Notes under the pieces: generated by a model
Databases searched by the model: none
What the model saw: only the letters and a program-made list of their open reading frames with translations
Told to the model about the DNA's origin: nothing
Origin: Mya arenaria
Taxonomy: Eukaryota; Mollusca; Bivalvia; Myida; Myidae
Assembly: GCF_026914265.1 (NCBI RefSeq)
Contig: NC_069136.1
Location: forward strand, 18,903,715-18,967,714
Reading direction: 5' to 3'
DNA length: 64,000 bases
In this document: in pieces, positions 25,160-37,029 of the stretch
How positions within the stretch are numbered: the stretch's first letter is position 1
Layout of the letters: every line of letters begins with the position of its first letter
Made by a program: the position numbers and the translations under genes

Positions 25160-25290
25160 CTGATTAAAGAGTGAACCATCTAGATACGTCTTGTAGAACC
25201 ACGCCCTTTCTTCTTTAGAAGGCAACCATAGAAACGGAGCAAATCGCTGCTCTGTACAAAATCAATTTCATCTCTGTGAAGATCATTATG
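25160..25290 (-). promoter_or_regulatory. Predicted non-coding first exon and promoter of gene 1
   Basis: On the minus strand a CAG|GTTAGT donor sits at 25160. The roughly 130 bp beyond it, including ACGTCTTGTAGAACCACGCC (plus strand) and CCATAGAAACGG, is conserved in the gene 3 flank at about 54290-54400. The start of transcription cannot be read. Confidence 0.4.
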
Positions 25291-25779
25291 TAAAATAATA
25301 GAAGAAATGTTAGTGATCATATCTAATCACCATTGAATGCACGCTATTATATATATATCAATGAGTTGCACAAACAATAATAACAACAATATATATATAT
25401 ATATATATAACATGTTTTAAACACGTCATCAATATATATGAACATATTTGTTGCGCAGGAAAATGTACTATTCAAGTGATATGTAAATGAAACAATTATT
25501 TCCTTACAAACTGTAATCAATTTATGATAATAGAGATAAACTAGCATGCATGTTTATCTTAAAATAATTGCCTATTCATTAGGAGCAATGTCGTAAACAT
25601 ACAGAAATCTTGTTAATTAAATCAATGATAATTTATAGAAAACAAGTGCCATGTGTTTTTGGCAATGCTCGTTTACAAATTCTAATTCGTCTTTAGTTAT
25701 GGGCTTTGATTGTTATTTAAAGTAAAATTGAACTTGCTTATATTTTTTTCTCGAATCGTTGAATAACATACACATGACA

Positions 25780-26020
25780 TGTACTACGATGATGATAACG
25801 CGACAGTACGATGGCGAAAACCCGACAGTATACCGCATTATCATCATCGTACTGTCGTATTATCGCGTTTTCGTTATCGTACTGTCGCGTTATTATCATC
25901 GTAACGTCGCGATTTCGTTACTGTAGTTTCGTGATTTCGCGTTTTCATCATTGTACTATCGAGTATCGCGTTTCAGAACAACAAAATCACAGGCGATGGT
26001 CCTAACGGAATTCCGTACGT
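25780..26020. repeat. Minisatellite-bearing insertion (CGCGACAGTACGATGATGAAA type)
   Basis: Degenerate copies of a roughly 20-bp CGACAGTACGAT motif run in both orientations and end in CACAGGCGATGGTCCTAACG. The equivalent gene 3 flank (about 54640-54800) lacks it, so it arrived after the duplication. A copy in the opposite orientation lies at 27005-27175. Confidence 0.65.
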
Positions 26021-27004
26021 TTTCGCCCTTACCAATTTATTCGCCCACCCTGTAAAACATTTGTATAGCATTTAATTAGGTATGTTGTTCATACAAATCA
26101 TAGTTTGCGTTAGAATGAAGCAACAGGAAAACTAATGACATTTTCTGAAAATGAGCAATTTATTACCAATATTGAATTTTAGAAAATAGAAATAAACAAG
26201 ATATTTTATTGTCAGTCAGGAACATTTTTTTAGATTTCGTTTTATAAATAAATAAACTGTTTTTCTTTTCACATAAGATAGTCCTAATACATTCATACTA
26301 TTTAATATATGCACCAACGAAGATTTGACTGTGTGTTTATTGAAATTATATCCACTCGAGTATATTTTATATGTCAGCTTATTAATATGTATCATGATGG
26401 AAATATTCTGAAACAACGTGTCCATGCAACTATATACATGTACGTAGATCACTTTTTCTTTTTTGACTGCTTTTCATCGCGTTTCATGTTCACAAATTGT
26501 AGAAATAATAGAACGAAAACACTTACCTTTTGAGATATATCCTTTATATGTGTTTACACGAATCCACAAGACAAGCTTATAAAGGAATATGTTAATATCA
26601 AGGAAATTATCTTCTTTAATGCGTATTTTACCGCCTAACCTACCTGTTTATATTACATTATTGTTTTCCATTTAACGTATACTAATAGAGCAAAGTAACA
26701 GACACATACCCGATACAGGTACTTCCTGTTTTCCCCTTTGAGTAAACAAGAAAGCAAATGCACGTATCCTCGTAATGAAGTTATCCAATACTTTAAATGT
26801 TGAATGTTCAGTAACCGTGCAGTATCCATTCATTACTATATATATGCATACCAATGCTTACAGTGACGGAGTATAATATTTCAATTCTTTCAATGTGCCT
26901 TTATAAATATGCATGGACTGGTATGCACATAAAATGCCAATCAATGTAAGCATGTATTTATCAAGTGGGATGTGAGCAGACGACATTTGTTGATACTCCC
27001 GCAA

Positions 27005-27175
27005 GGAAAATTACGGAATGCCGTTAGGGCCATCGCCTATGAATGTGTTGATCTGAAACGCGATACTCTATAGAACGCTGGTGAAAACGCGAAATCACGA
27101 AACTACGATGGTGAAAACGCGACAGTACGATGATGAAAACGCGACAGTACGATAACGAAGTCAACGAAGATGGCC
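27005..27175. repeat. Inverted second copy of the CGACAGTACGAT minisatellite element
   Basis: Reads TACGGAATGCCGTTAGGGCC then CATCGCCTATGAATG, followed by GAAAACGCGACAGTACGATG repeats, the reverse of the element at 25780-26020. Confidence 0.65.
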
Positions 27176-27294
27176 AAGCGTCTATATTCTCTGTGTGCCT
27201 GCCATTTTGATAAATTTCAAAACTGTAACCATTCCCACTCCCCCAAGACATTCATGTTACTAAACAAAACTTGCTTATAGTATTGTTTTGTTTG

Positions 27295-27550
27295 CTTTCC
27301 GGTGATTAATAGAGATTTATCAATGAAGTAAAAATTTTAATTTCTGTTTGAATCGTTTTGGCGCGTTTTCTAAAAAAAAACTACAGCTATGCCATTATAT
27401 CCTTTTAAGCATATTATAATAAAAAAGCAAATTCATTGTTCTAGTGAAAGATCTAAAAAAACACCTCGTGAACACCAAACATATTTCATTGCCACTCGTG
27501 AAAAATAGCTCTTGGTGCTAACGAGGTGAAATATATAACGATCTTACACT
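27295..27550. mobile_element. Short non-coding dispersed element (pair with 35640-35975)
   Basis: Shares GTGAACACC...CATATTTCA...CCACTCGTGAAA and an upstream TGAAGTAAAAAT block with 35640-35975. No coding capacity and no clear termini. Confidence 0.45.
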
Positions 27551-30397
27551 GATTACAATTATCCTCATTATAATATTAGGTTATTGCACACATTCAGGAA
27601 GATATCAGCCAGCAGTGTAACAGCTAGCAGCTTTTGCTGCTGGCAGCTAGCCCTTATGCAGCTATGCTGCTTACTATTCAGTGATCAGTAACAGATTTTA
27701 GACATCATATTCTACAGCATGTTTCTATCGGATGTGTATATAACCTTTTTCAAAAGATAGAGCTGTTAATTTATAAAACAATTGACCAGTGAAAAGGAAA
27801 AACAATTAGAAGAGAAAAACACTATTCATTAGACGAAGGAATTATATATTTTTTATATTAAATAAGCACTTAAGTATTTCAATATTTTCAAGGCTGAACT
27901 CTGTGGCGCATTTATTCCTTTAAAATAGTTTAGTATAACATAACCTTTCACTGGAATTTACGCAGTATTGGTGATTGGAATTTCCAAGCCAACGCAAAAT
28001 ATTTCCAAGCAGCATTGTGTTGTTGATTTTTCAATATTGTGCACTCGGACGTAAATTTTCGGGTTAAGAGTAAACTCTTTTTTCTTTAACCTTCTTCTCT
28101 CATATGTAATCAATATTTTAACTCGTAACTGAACGATTTCTTATATTTCACAAAGAATCATTCCGATGCGGTGACATACATTCAGTTTCACTGCGTAATT
28201 TCCTATGATTGATTCGAAAAATAATAGATAGCCTCGAGGCATCTTCTACTCTAAGATGTCATTGTCCGTCCGTCTTTTCACGAAACGTCTGCAATCAGCC
28301 TGTTATCAAGGCATGTTTCGAATCATAAATCATGAATATGTTCCAAGAAACAAAACTTCTTGGATGGCGTAGGTGGTAGAACTCTTATTCCATCCGCTAA
28401 ACTAAAGTCAATGTTGCAGGCCTCGTACCTAATTTCTGAACTTAATGTAGATATTTCAATTTTAGACATAGCCAGTACTTAACTTCTTGTGCAATATGAA
28501 TTTAACTGTTGCTCATGCTTTATTTCAGTTTGCAACCTCTCTTCTAATGCGACTATAAATTAATTGCTAGGTTTTTATCCATAATTATTTTTTTTCTTTT
28601 ACTACTACATTTTAAAAGAATCAAAGGGCAGTCTATGTCGCTTAATTTCGATTTATGACCGTAGTTTGTTTAAATGATGATAAGCTTCATCAAACACTTC
28701 GACAAACCTGTTTCCAAAATAAAGTTTTGACAGTGCTCCGTCAGACGGCCATTTGGTGAAAAGGTTTGTCGAGGAGTTTTAAGAAACTAAACTCTCAATC
28801 AAACTTTGGTATAAGACCGAAGGCGGGGCTCCGTTAGCGGCGTAGACTGTCTGACTATGTTTCATTTAAAATATTGAAGAAATAGTGAAGTTATCTTTGA
28901 TTAAAGTCTTCATTCGAAGCAAAATGTTGACTTCCGACGTAGCAATTTATCACGTGGTATACACCCACTTGTTGCTCTCCCTACTCGTTTTCCCTTCCGG
29001 AAATCTTATAACCCAAGTTCGGTTAAGGCTGACAGTTGATCACGTTAAATTCCGTAAGCATTTTTGTATACCTGTTTCATGGAAGCGTATATTACAATCA
29101 GGGAACCAAATCACAAAACGTAAGTCGCAATAACTTTTACTAAACGTATGGCAGGACACGTTCTATAGATCACGTAAGACTAGTTTTAATTATATACTGC
29201 CTTTCATATGGACCATGCATGCTACAGCAATTGTAATGATGACTGCGAAGTCATATAGTCAAGTGACTATCAGATAACAACATAAATATGAGGTTCTATA
29301 TTTAATATAGGCATACTAGCTATGTTGTGCAACTATCAAGAAAGAACTGCCTGCTCAGACCTTGCCGGCTGATATATACAAGAATAGTTGTAGTCTGCTT
29401 CACATAATGTAATGAGTATTAAGACATAATGGAACAGCAATTATTGGTCCTATTGCAAATCAATACTATGAAAACATTGATATCAATACCGCGAGACTAT
29501 TTTGCGCATTGTTTTATAGTGTGTAATTCTACACTTCATTTACATAACTTCCGCTCCGTATATAACTTAACATTTTAAGAACATTTACACTTTATGTAAT
29601 GGAACTCTGACATCGCATGTTCTGAAATAATAGATGGTATAAATAGTGTGTTTATTAGGATAGGGTCGGTGATAGAAAGGAGGCACAGTGTTTTATCAAG
29701 AAAAAAAGAACGCATAAAATTTAATGAAGCGAATACATTTCAAATATATATCCTGTTCTATTTCTTTGTGGTGAAAATGTTTTTGGAATACATTGCGTAT
29801 GAAGATTTCAATTTATCATTATATAAGTGATTCTCAATATTGAAAAGGAAATGGCGTGACTTAAACACTCGGAAATAGTAACAACAATCGTTTACCTGAG
29901 CTGGTATCGATCTTCTCGTGTGGTGTAAGAATGATTGAGTAAATGAAGTGCACGTTAAAATAACACCATTTAACATAAACAAATAATGCACATTACAACT
30001 GCTCAATCATCATTAATCGGAGACATGATGTGGATATTATACTTGCTAAAGGTATGTGAAACGTTTTATTTTATTTTATTTATTTTACAATTTCGATTTT
30101 AATTGTGGTCAATAGAAGCACCCAACATACAATATAATACAATATAACATCTTTATTTTCATTCATGTCATACATTTTTGTACATACATGACTACATTAA
30201 CATATAAAGGGCCAATGTCAGAAATTGTGTTTTCATATTTAAAATCTCGAGTTTCCATATTTTAATGACATAATATACACTTAACATCTACCAGTGGTAA
30301 AGATACAATTAAAACTTTAGATGTTTCTGTAATAATGTAATATAACCGAACTAGAAGTGAATATAATGGGACGTTTTGAAATCGAAACGGGTCGTGG
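27551..30397. other. Intergenic region between genes 1 and 2, no supported gene
   Basis: AT-rich. I see a local palindromic patch of GCTAGCAGCTTTTGCTGCTG type near 27620 and a CCGTCCGTC-bearing repeat-like stretch near 28250-28340, but no coding exon. Frames of 60-82 codons have no recognisable domains. Confidence 0.4.
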
Positions 30398-30739
30398 CAC
30401 ATGTATATTTGCTTAACCAACATCGCCATCGAATATTAACTTAATCATCTATCTCACATGTATATTTGCTTAACCAACATCGCCATCGAATATTAACTTA
30501 ATCATCTATCTCACATGTATATTTGCTTAACCAACATCGCCATCGAATATTAACTTAATCATCTATCTCACATGTATATTTGCTTAACCAACATCGCCAT
30601 CGAATATTAACTTAATCATCTATCTCACATGTATATTTGCTTAACCAACATCGCCATCGAATATTAACTTAATCATCTATCTCACATGTATATTTGCTTA
30701 ACCAACATCGCCATCGAATATTAACTTAATCATCTATCT
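30398..30739. repeat. 57-bp satellite, six identical tandem copies
   Basis: Copies start at 30398, 30455, 30512, 30569, 30626 and 30683, each beginning CACATGTATATTTGCTTAAC and ending AATCATCTATCT. The copies are identical, so the expansion or homogenisation is recent. No unique spacers, so it is not a CRISPR-like array. Confidence 0.97.
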
Positions 30740-31286
30740 CAATTAATATATTTTCGATTATCCATTACTCATATGAATGCAAAAATACAAATTATAGAGT
30801 AGACTATGTGTCAGAAATTGTGACTTTATACTTCAAAATAGGAGCTACGAGTAAGGTAAATAAAATCATTTATGATGTTCATAACCATCCTCATATTATT
30901 TGAATCACTGAACTGCAAAAATGATACTAAGTTAATATATGTTTAAGATCGTAATATTGTAGCGATTTGATATAAGTTCATAATTTGTGTGTGTGTGTGT
31001 TTTTTTATAAAAGTACATAAACTATAACAACTTTATAAACTGTGTACTTAATAAAAACATAAATATATGTAACAATTGTATACTTTGTTTTTACATAGTG
31101 TAACTGTGTAAAAGATACAATACAATAATTTTGTTACTAGCTATATCAAAAATCAACTTAAATATTTATCATAGTAAGATTGAAAGGAATTGTTTAACTA
31201 CTAAACATGTTAATTTATATTCTCACATTATGTCTACTTACTTAATATATAAAGAGTGTTCTCTTCTGTTCTGTCCTGTAACCATC

Positions 31287-31946
31287 TAAGGAATGAATTG
31301 CGGGGTTGATGTCATTATCGGGGTATGAACGCAATTGGGTTGGTCAATGTGTGTGGAGTCCGAAGGACTCCACGCGTACTTTGACCAACCCAATTGCGTT
31401 CATATCCCCGATAATGACATCAACCCCGCAATTCATTCCTTATATTTACACCAATAAGTCATTATTTCATTCAAGAATTGTTAAAAATCTACTTCATTTC
31501 ATTTAAGAAAACCTTTCAGTAATTCGTTCTTTCCCATTCTGTAAATAGAACGACCCGACTATAACCGGAAACATTTTTTTCAAATGACGTCACAATAACG
31601 CGGGAAAAGATCAACCACTTGAAATCACTTTAAGAAGTAAAAACACTTCTGGCACCAATTTATTTAAAATATAATAAAGTAACACTTTCTAAAATGTTGA
31701 TCTATATTTTACGGGACCTGCTGGCACAATACAACCAATAACAAGATCAATAGCTTTCATGTACATGTATGTTCAGTATCAGTAACACTATCATAAAACA
31801 CTGTGAACATTTCGGAATACATGTATATTGTTATGCTATGAATTACGATCCGAACATATCAGAAGATGTTGCGTTCATCGATTGAAGAACGCAATATTGC
31901 CTAAAGGCAGTTCATTTAAGGAGTGGAAGTTGAGGTGTAAATATTA
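31287..31946. mobile_element. Foldback element with a 150-bp terminal hairpin
   Basis: One end (31290-31439) is an almost perfect palindrome whose tip is GGAGTCCGAAGGACTCC. The rest is non-coding and runs to GAGGTGTAAATATT. An opposite copy lies at 48503-49104 and a fragment at 18956-19033. No transposase is present, so it is non-autonomous; the superfamily is not determined. Confidence 0.75.
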
Positions 31947-32010
31947 CCATGTGGCAGGGTCAGGGATGATTTTTTAGATAGAAACATACATAATACATAT
32001 GTATTATCCT

Positions 32011-32500
<490 letters not shown>

Positions 32501-32581
32501 AAGACGTCTTGATCAACTGTAATTATACTGAAAACTAACCATTAGAAACTCGTCTTTATAAAATTAATTCTCCATTTTCAG

Positions 32582-32706
32582 CGTTGACGTGAATTAAGGG
32601 AAAGATAAAACGAATTTCATAAGTATCCTTCCTAAGAAAAAAAGGTTATTTTAAAAAACGGATAAGGCTGAAACACGAGTGGACGACCATATCCATTCAT
32701 CCAAGG
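32582..32706 (+). other. Predicted 5' UTR part of the first coding exon of gene 2
   Basis: A CTCCATTTTCAG acceptor ends at 32581, 125 nt before the ATG, comparable with about 114 nt in genes 1 and 3. The upstream non-coding exon was not found. Confidence 0.4.
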
Positions 32707-33154
32707 ATGTCACGCCTGAATCGTCTGTATGAGTATGTGGAACGGAAGATTGGATCAGTGTTTGCCCGCTATGGTCGATTTGTCGCTCGCTATCCCTGGC
32801 AAGTAATCATTGTAACCCTTCTTGTGAACGGTGGTCTTGGAATTGGGATGCTCAAGTTGCAGTCGGATATCAACGCACAAAATGTCTATCTACCACAAGG
32901 TAATGTCATCGCGTCCTATATTGGCGTTTAGTTAAACACTTAGCCATTCGTTTATTAATGCTCAAAATGTCTATATTTCACAAGGTAATGTCATTGAGTC
33001 ATATATTGGCGCCTAATTAAACACCTTGCCATTCCGGTATCAAAGCTAAAAGCTAATCAACCACAAGGTAATGCCATCGCGTCCTATATTTGCGTTTAGT
33101 TAAACACTTGGCCATTCGTTTTGTCTCAGGAAAGTCCGATATCAATGCTTAAAA

Positions 33155-33247
<93 letters not shown>

Positions 33248-36200
33248 CACCAGAATGCACCATTTTAGAATACAAATGATCAAACATTAATGGAGGAGTT
33301 TTCCAAACTCCAAATACCTCATTTATACCCTATTTTTCGATTCCTTGGGGAGGGGAACGCGTCCGTAATTATGCCCCCAACATAATCCCCATCTTACGTC
33401 CAGGATTCGCCATTGCAATGGAACGAGGGTAAAATGCTCTATCCAAACAGCCGAACAAGTGTCAAACTATATTGGGATAAATCTGCAAGTTACTATAGGT
33501 TATTAACTATAATAAAATGAGGACAAAATCGTTAACTGTGTGCAGGCACGCGGTCTCGTGAAGACCAGGCAGTGATGGAAGATACATTTCCCGATCTGGG
33601 TGGCCGAAACTACCACAGTCTCCAAGACTTTTTTCCTTTGCTCGATCAATACTGGGCTCGAGTCATAGTTAGAGGCACTACCGGTAACCTGTTGTCCCGG
33701 ACATCGTTGGAGGAGGTTAGCGGCCTAAACACACTGGTACAAGCTGTCTCCGTTACGGATGGCGATGGAAATATTTTCACGGTTAGTTTTGGCTTTGATA
33801 TAAAGCCTCATTAGCAACAGTAATGGGCATCCCATGATACTCATAATCATTTTGAAATGTTTATGTTATGCCTGAAATATGTATGTTAGGGACAAAAACA
33901 CTCTGGCAGCTGCTTTCAGATATTAAGGTTTTCATTGACACAAATCATCCATGTAGCGGTTATTTGTTTCTATTTGATTCTATCATTATCACTGATAACA
34001 TTGTATTGGCATGTCACATAGTTTCAATTTTATTTTTGTTGAAATGTATTGGCTTTGGTTTTAAACATATTTAGAAATAGCGAAAAAGATCAAGATTCGA
34101 AATAGGGATATGATAGTTAGGTTTAGTCAACTCAACTGTTTTAAATTAAATATTCTCCTCAAACATAGTATTTAGAAATGATTTTCCCGTTTTTGTTTAG
34201 TTTTCAGATCTATGTGCAAGAGCATACGGCGCATGCGCAGTTGATGGGTCAATATTTTGGGATGCAGAATTCTTGTCGGCAGTTGATGCTGGAACAGTAT
34301 CATACCCAGCTTTTACATCCGCAACTGTTGGCTCTATTAATTATGCTTCGCAAATCGGTGGTAAGCAAGAACATGGGTTTGCATTAAAAATAGAAAATCT
34401 GCATCTAATAAAAAAGATATACATGTTACATATGTTTAACCCTTTCTGGTTTATTCATGTGTTTTGTTACACCTGAATGCACTTAATTATTGTTGGTATT
34501 GTTTGCTTTAAATTACTTCGGAGTAGGTATTTATTATGCTATGAATCGCATCGACCATTTCCCTTTCAGTCATGTATTTGAAAGAGGATATAATGCATAC
34601 TGTTCAAACGGTATATATGTTTTACTAGGGGCGACGTCCTTTGATTCGAGCGGACACCTCACAAAGATGGAATACATTCGCCTGAACTATGCATTTCGAA
34701 CAGACACGGGGCAAAAAGAAATTGTTAAGAAATGGGTAAGCCTTTATTTTCAGTTTAAACATTCTTTATTTTAAATTATCATTTACACACAGTTTTAACA
34801 ACAAAACAAAGAATAAGCATTGGAAAACAAGTTACTAAAATATAAATTCCTTTCCTAAAAGTTATTTAGTTCAATAAACTTATAATGTTCAAATCCGATG
34901 AAGATGCTTAAGATAAAACACATGATATATTTGCTAGTATACTGCTAAGCCTTTAATATTGTAATGCTTAAGTTTTAACTATCAAACAAACCAAACCTTT
35001 ACAGATTTCAAGATAATGTTTATTAAACTTTATTTCGATATTTATTGAGCGAATCGGTACAAATGTCGAATGTATTGGATATGTAATCTACAATATACAT
35101 TTACAGTACTAATTTAGACAAGCACATTGCTGGAGTTTAAAGTACGCACAATTCAGTTGAAATTCTCTCTTATTTCAGATGGATGCATTTGCAAGAAAGT
35201 TGTCTAGTTTTAGCAACGACAAGCTTGAGATTGCATACGGTCATTTTTTGTCCTTAGACGAGGAACTGGACAAAGCCGTCAACGGAGACATTGCCCTCTT
35301 TTCGTTAACAATCACTTTCATGATCACTTATGCATGTATTGCTACGTTTTCATTCAGGTAATAGTGCATCGCATGTGTTTAACTATCTGTAACACATTAT
35401 GTAAACTACATTTTCTGAATCGATCTTTCTTCAGAACCATGTTAACTTATGGAAATAACAATTGTTTTTCAATGTCGGTAGTGTTCTCTCGAAATCAAAA
35501 TACTGTTCAGATCATTATCATTATTATTGAAACGCAATATTCCTTAGGTATTTGCCATGTTTTTACAAGTAAAAGAGTCTTTTTCATACGAACCTACTGT
35601 CGAGTTTTCAATTATTTGATAACAACTATGGTCGTGCATTAAAATTTTAACAGTGAAGTAAAAATGATATTCGCTGTTTGAAACAGTGAAGGACATTTTG
35701 ACAGTTTTCGCTATTTTGAAATTTTAGCCATCTTTCAATTCATAATTAAACGTCAGCGCACTCATGGCTGGTCTCAAATTTCCTTAATGACGTTGCGTTT
35801 GGATACTATTTGGCGCTCTTGTCTGAAAAAAATACAACAACTGATCATTTTATGTACTTTAAGGCATATCATAAAAAATGTTGGTTTCAGTGTAAGATTG
35901 TCCTCGTGAACACCCAAGGTACATATTTCACTCGTGGCTTCCCCACTCGTGAAATATAGCTTACACTGAAACAAACAATTATTCTATATGTTTTTCTTCC
36001 AAAAGAGACTCCGTTAGCCAGCGATCAATGCTAGGATTTGCCGGCATTCTAGCTGCTGGACTTGCTATTATCGCAAGTTTTGGACTCTGCTCTGCCATCG
36101 GAGTGGACTTCGTCAGTATTGTTGGCGTTGTACCTTTTCTTGTTATTGGTAAGTGCGTTTTGGTAACGAATATCTCTTCTACCGCGTCATTCAAGATTAA

Positions 36201-36993
36201 ACAAATTGTTTAAATTTATTTGCTCTCAAAACGTTTTGCGTGATTACAACGTGGTTCTACCAATTTATTCAATAAAGGTTTAAATATCCGTCAGATTATA
36301 TAATTATCAAATTGTACTTATACACATTTTAAATTGTTTAAGTAAAAATACAATAACATATATCGAAATAAGCATGAGGAGATTATAACTATAGTTTAAT
36401 TACTCGAATTTATTCTAAATAATTTTAATATGTTTTTCTTAAGTCTATAGCCTTAAATACATACATCGCTAGTTTTCAATTTGCATAAATATTTTGAGGG
36501 GTATTTTTTTTTTACAAATTTAATCAAATTTGGTTGTTTATAAAAATACCTATACTTGTATAGAGTTTACATTCAAGTTAGGATAGTTATTTTTTGGTAC
36601 AACACTTCCTGTCAATGCCTTCTATTATATATCAAGTTTTATTTGAATCCATCAAGTACATTCTTAGACATGGACAAAAACCCATCATAGAAAGATAACA
36701 GGTTAAGGGGAGATAACTAGATACAAATGATACTCATCTTCGAGCTCATTACACAAATGACATTTTCTTTCTGTTTTTAATGGTGTACACATATGTGAAT
36801 TAATTTCATATTCGATAGTTCATTCGTAAACAATATCAAATTATAATCACATAAGCTGCAAACTTGGTGAATTTGAATACAAAATATATCTGTAAAAATA
36901 TATCAATATATCAATGAACTTCAGAAATATATTCATACCAAACAAAAACGAAGTAACACTCATTGATTGATAATAATAATAATAATAATAAAC

Positions 36994-37029
<36 letters not shown>

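Noticed and set aside
30398-30739. Regular repeats considered as a CRISPR array
   Set aside because: Copies are directly adjacent with no unique spacers, and the context is eukaryotic.
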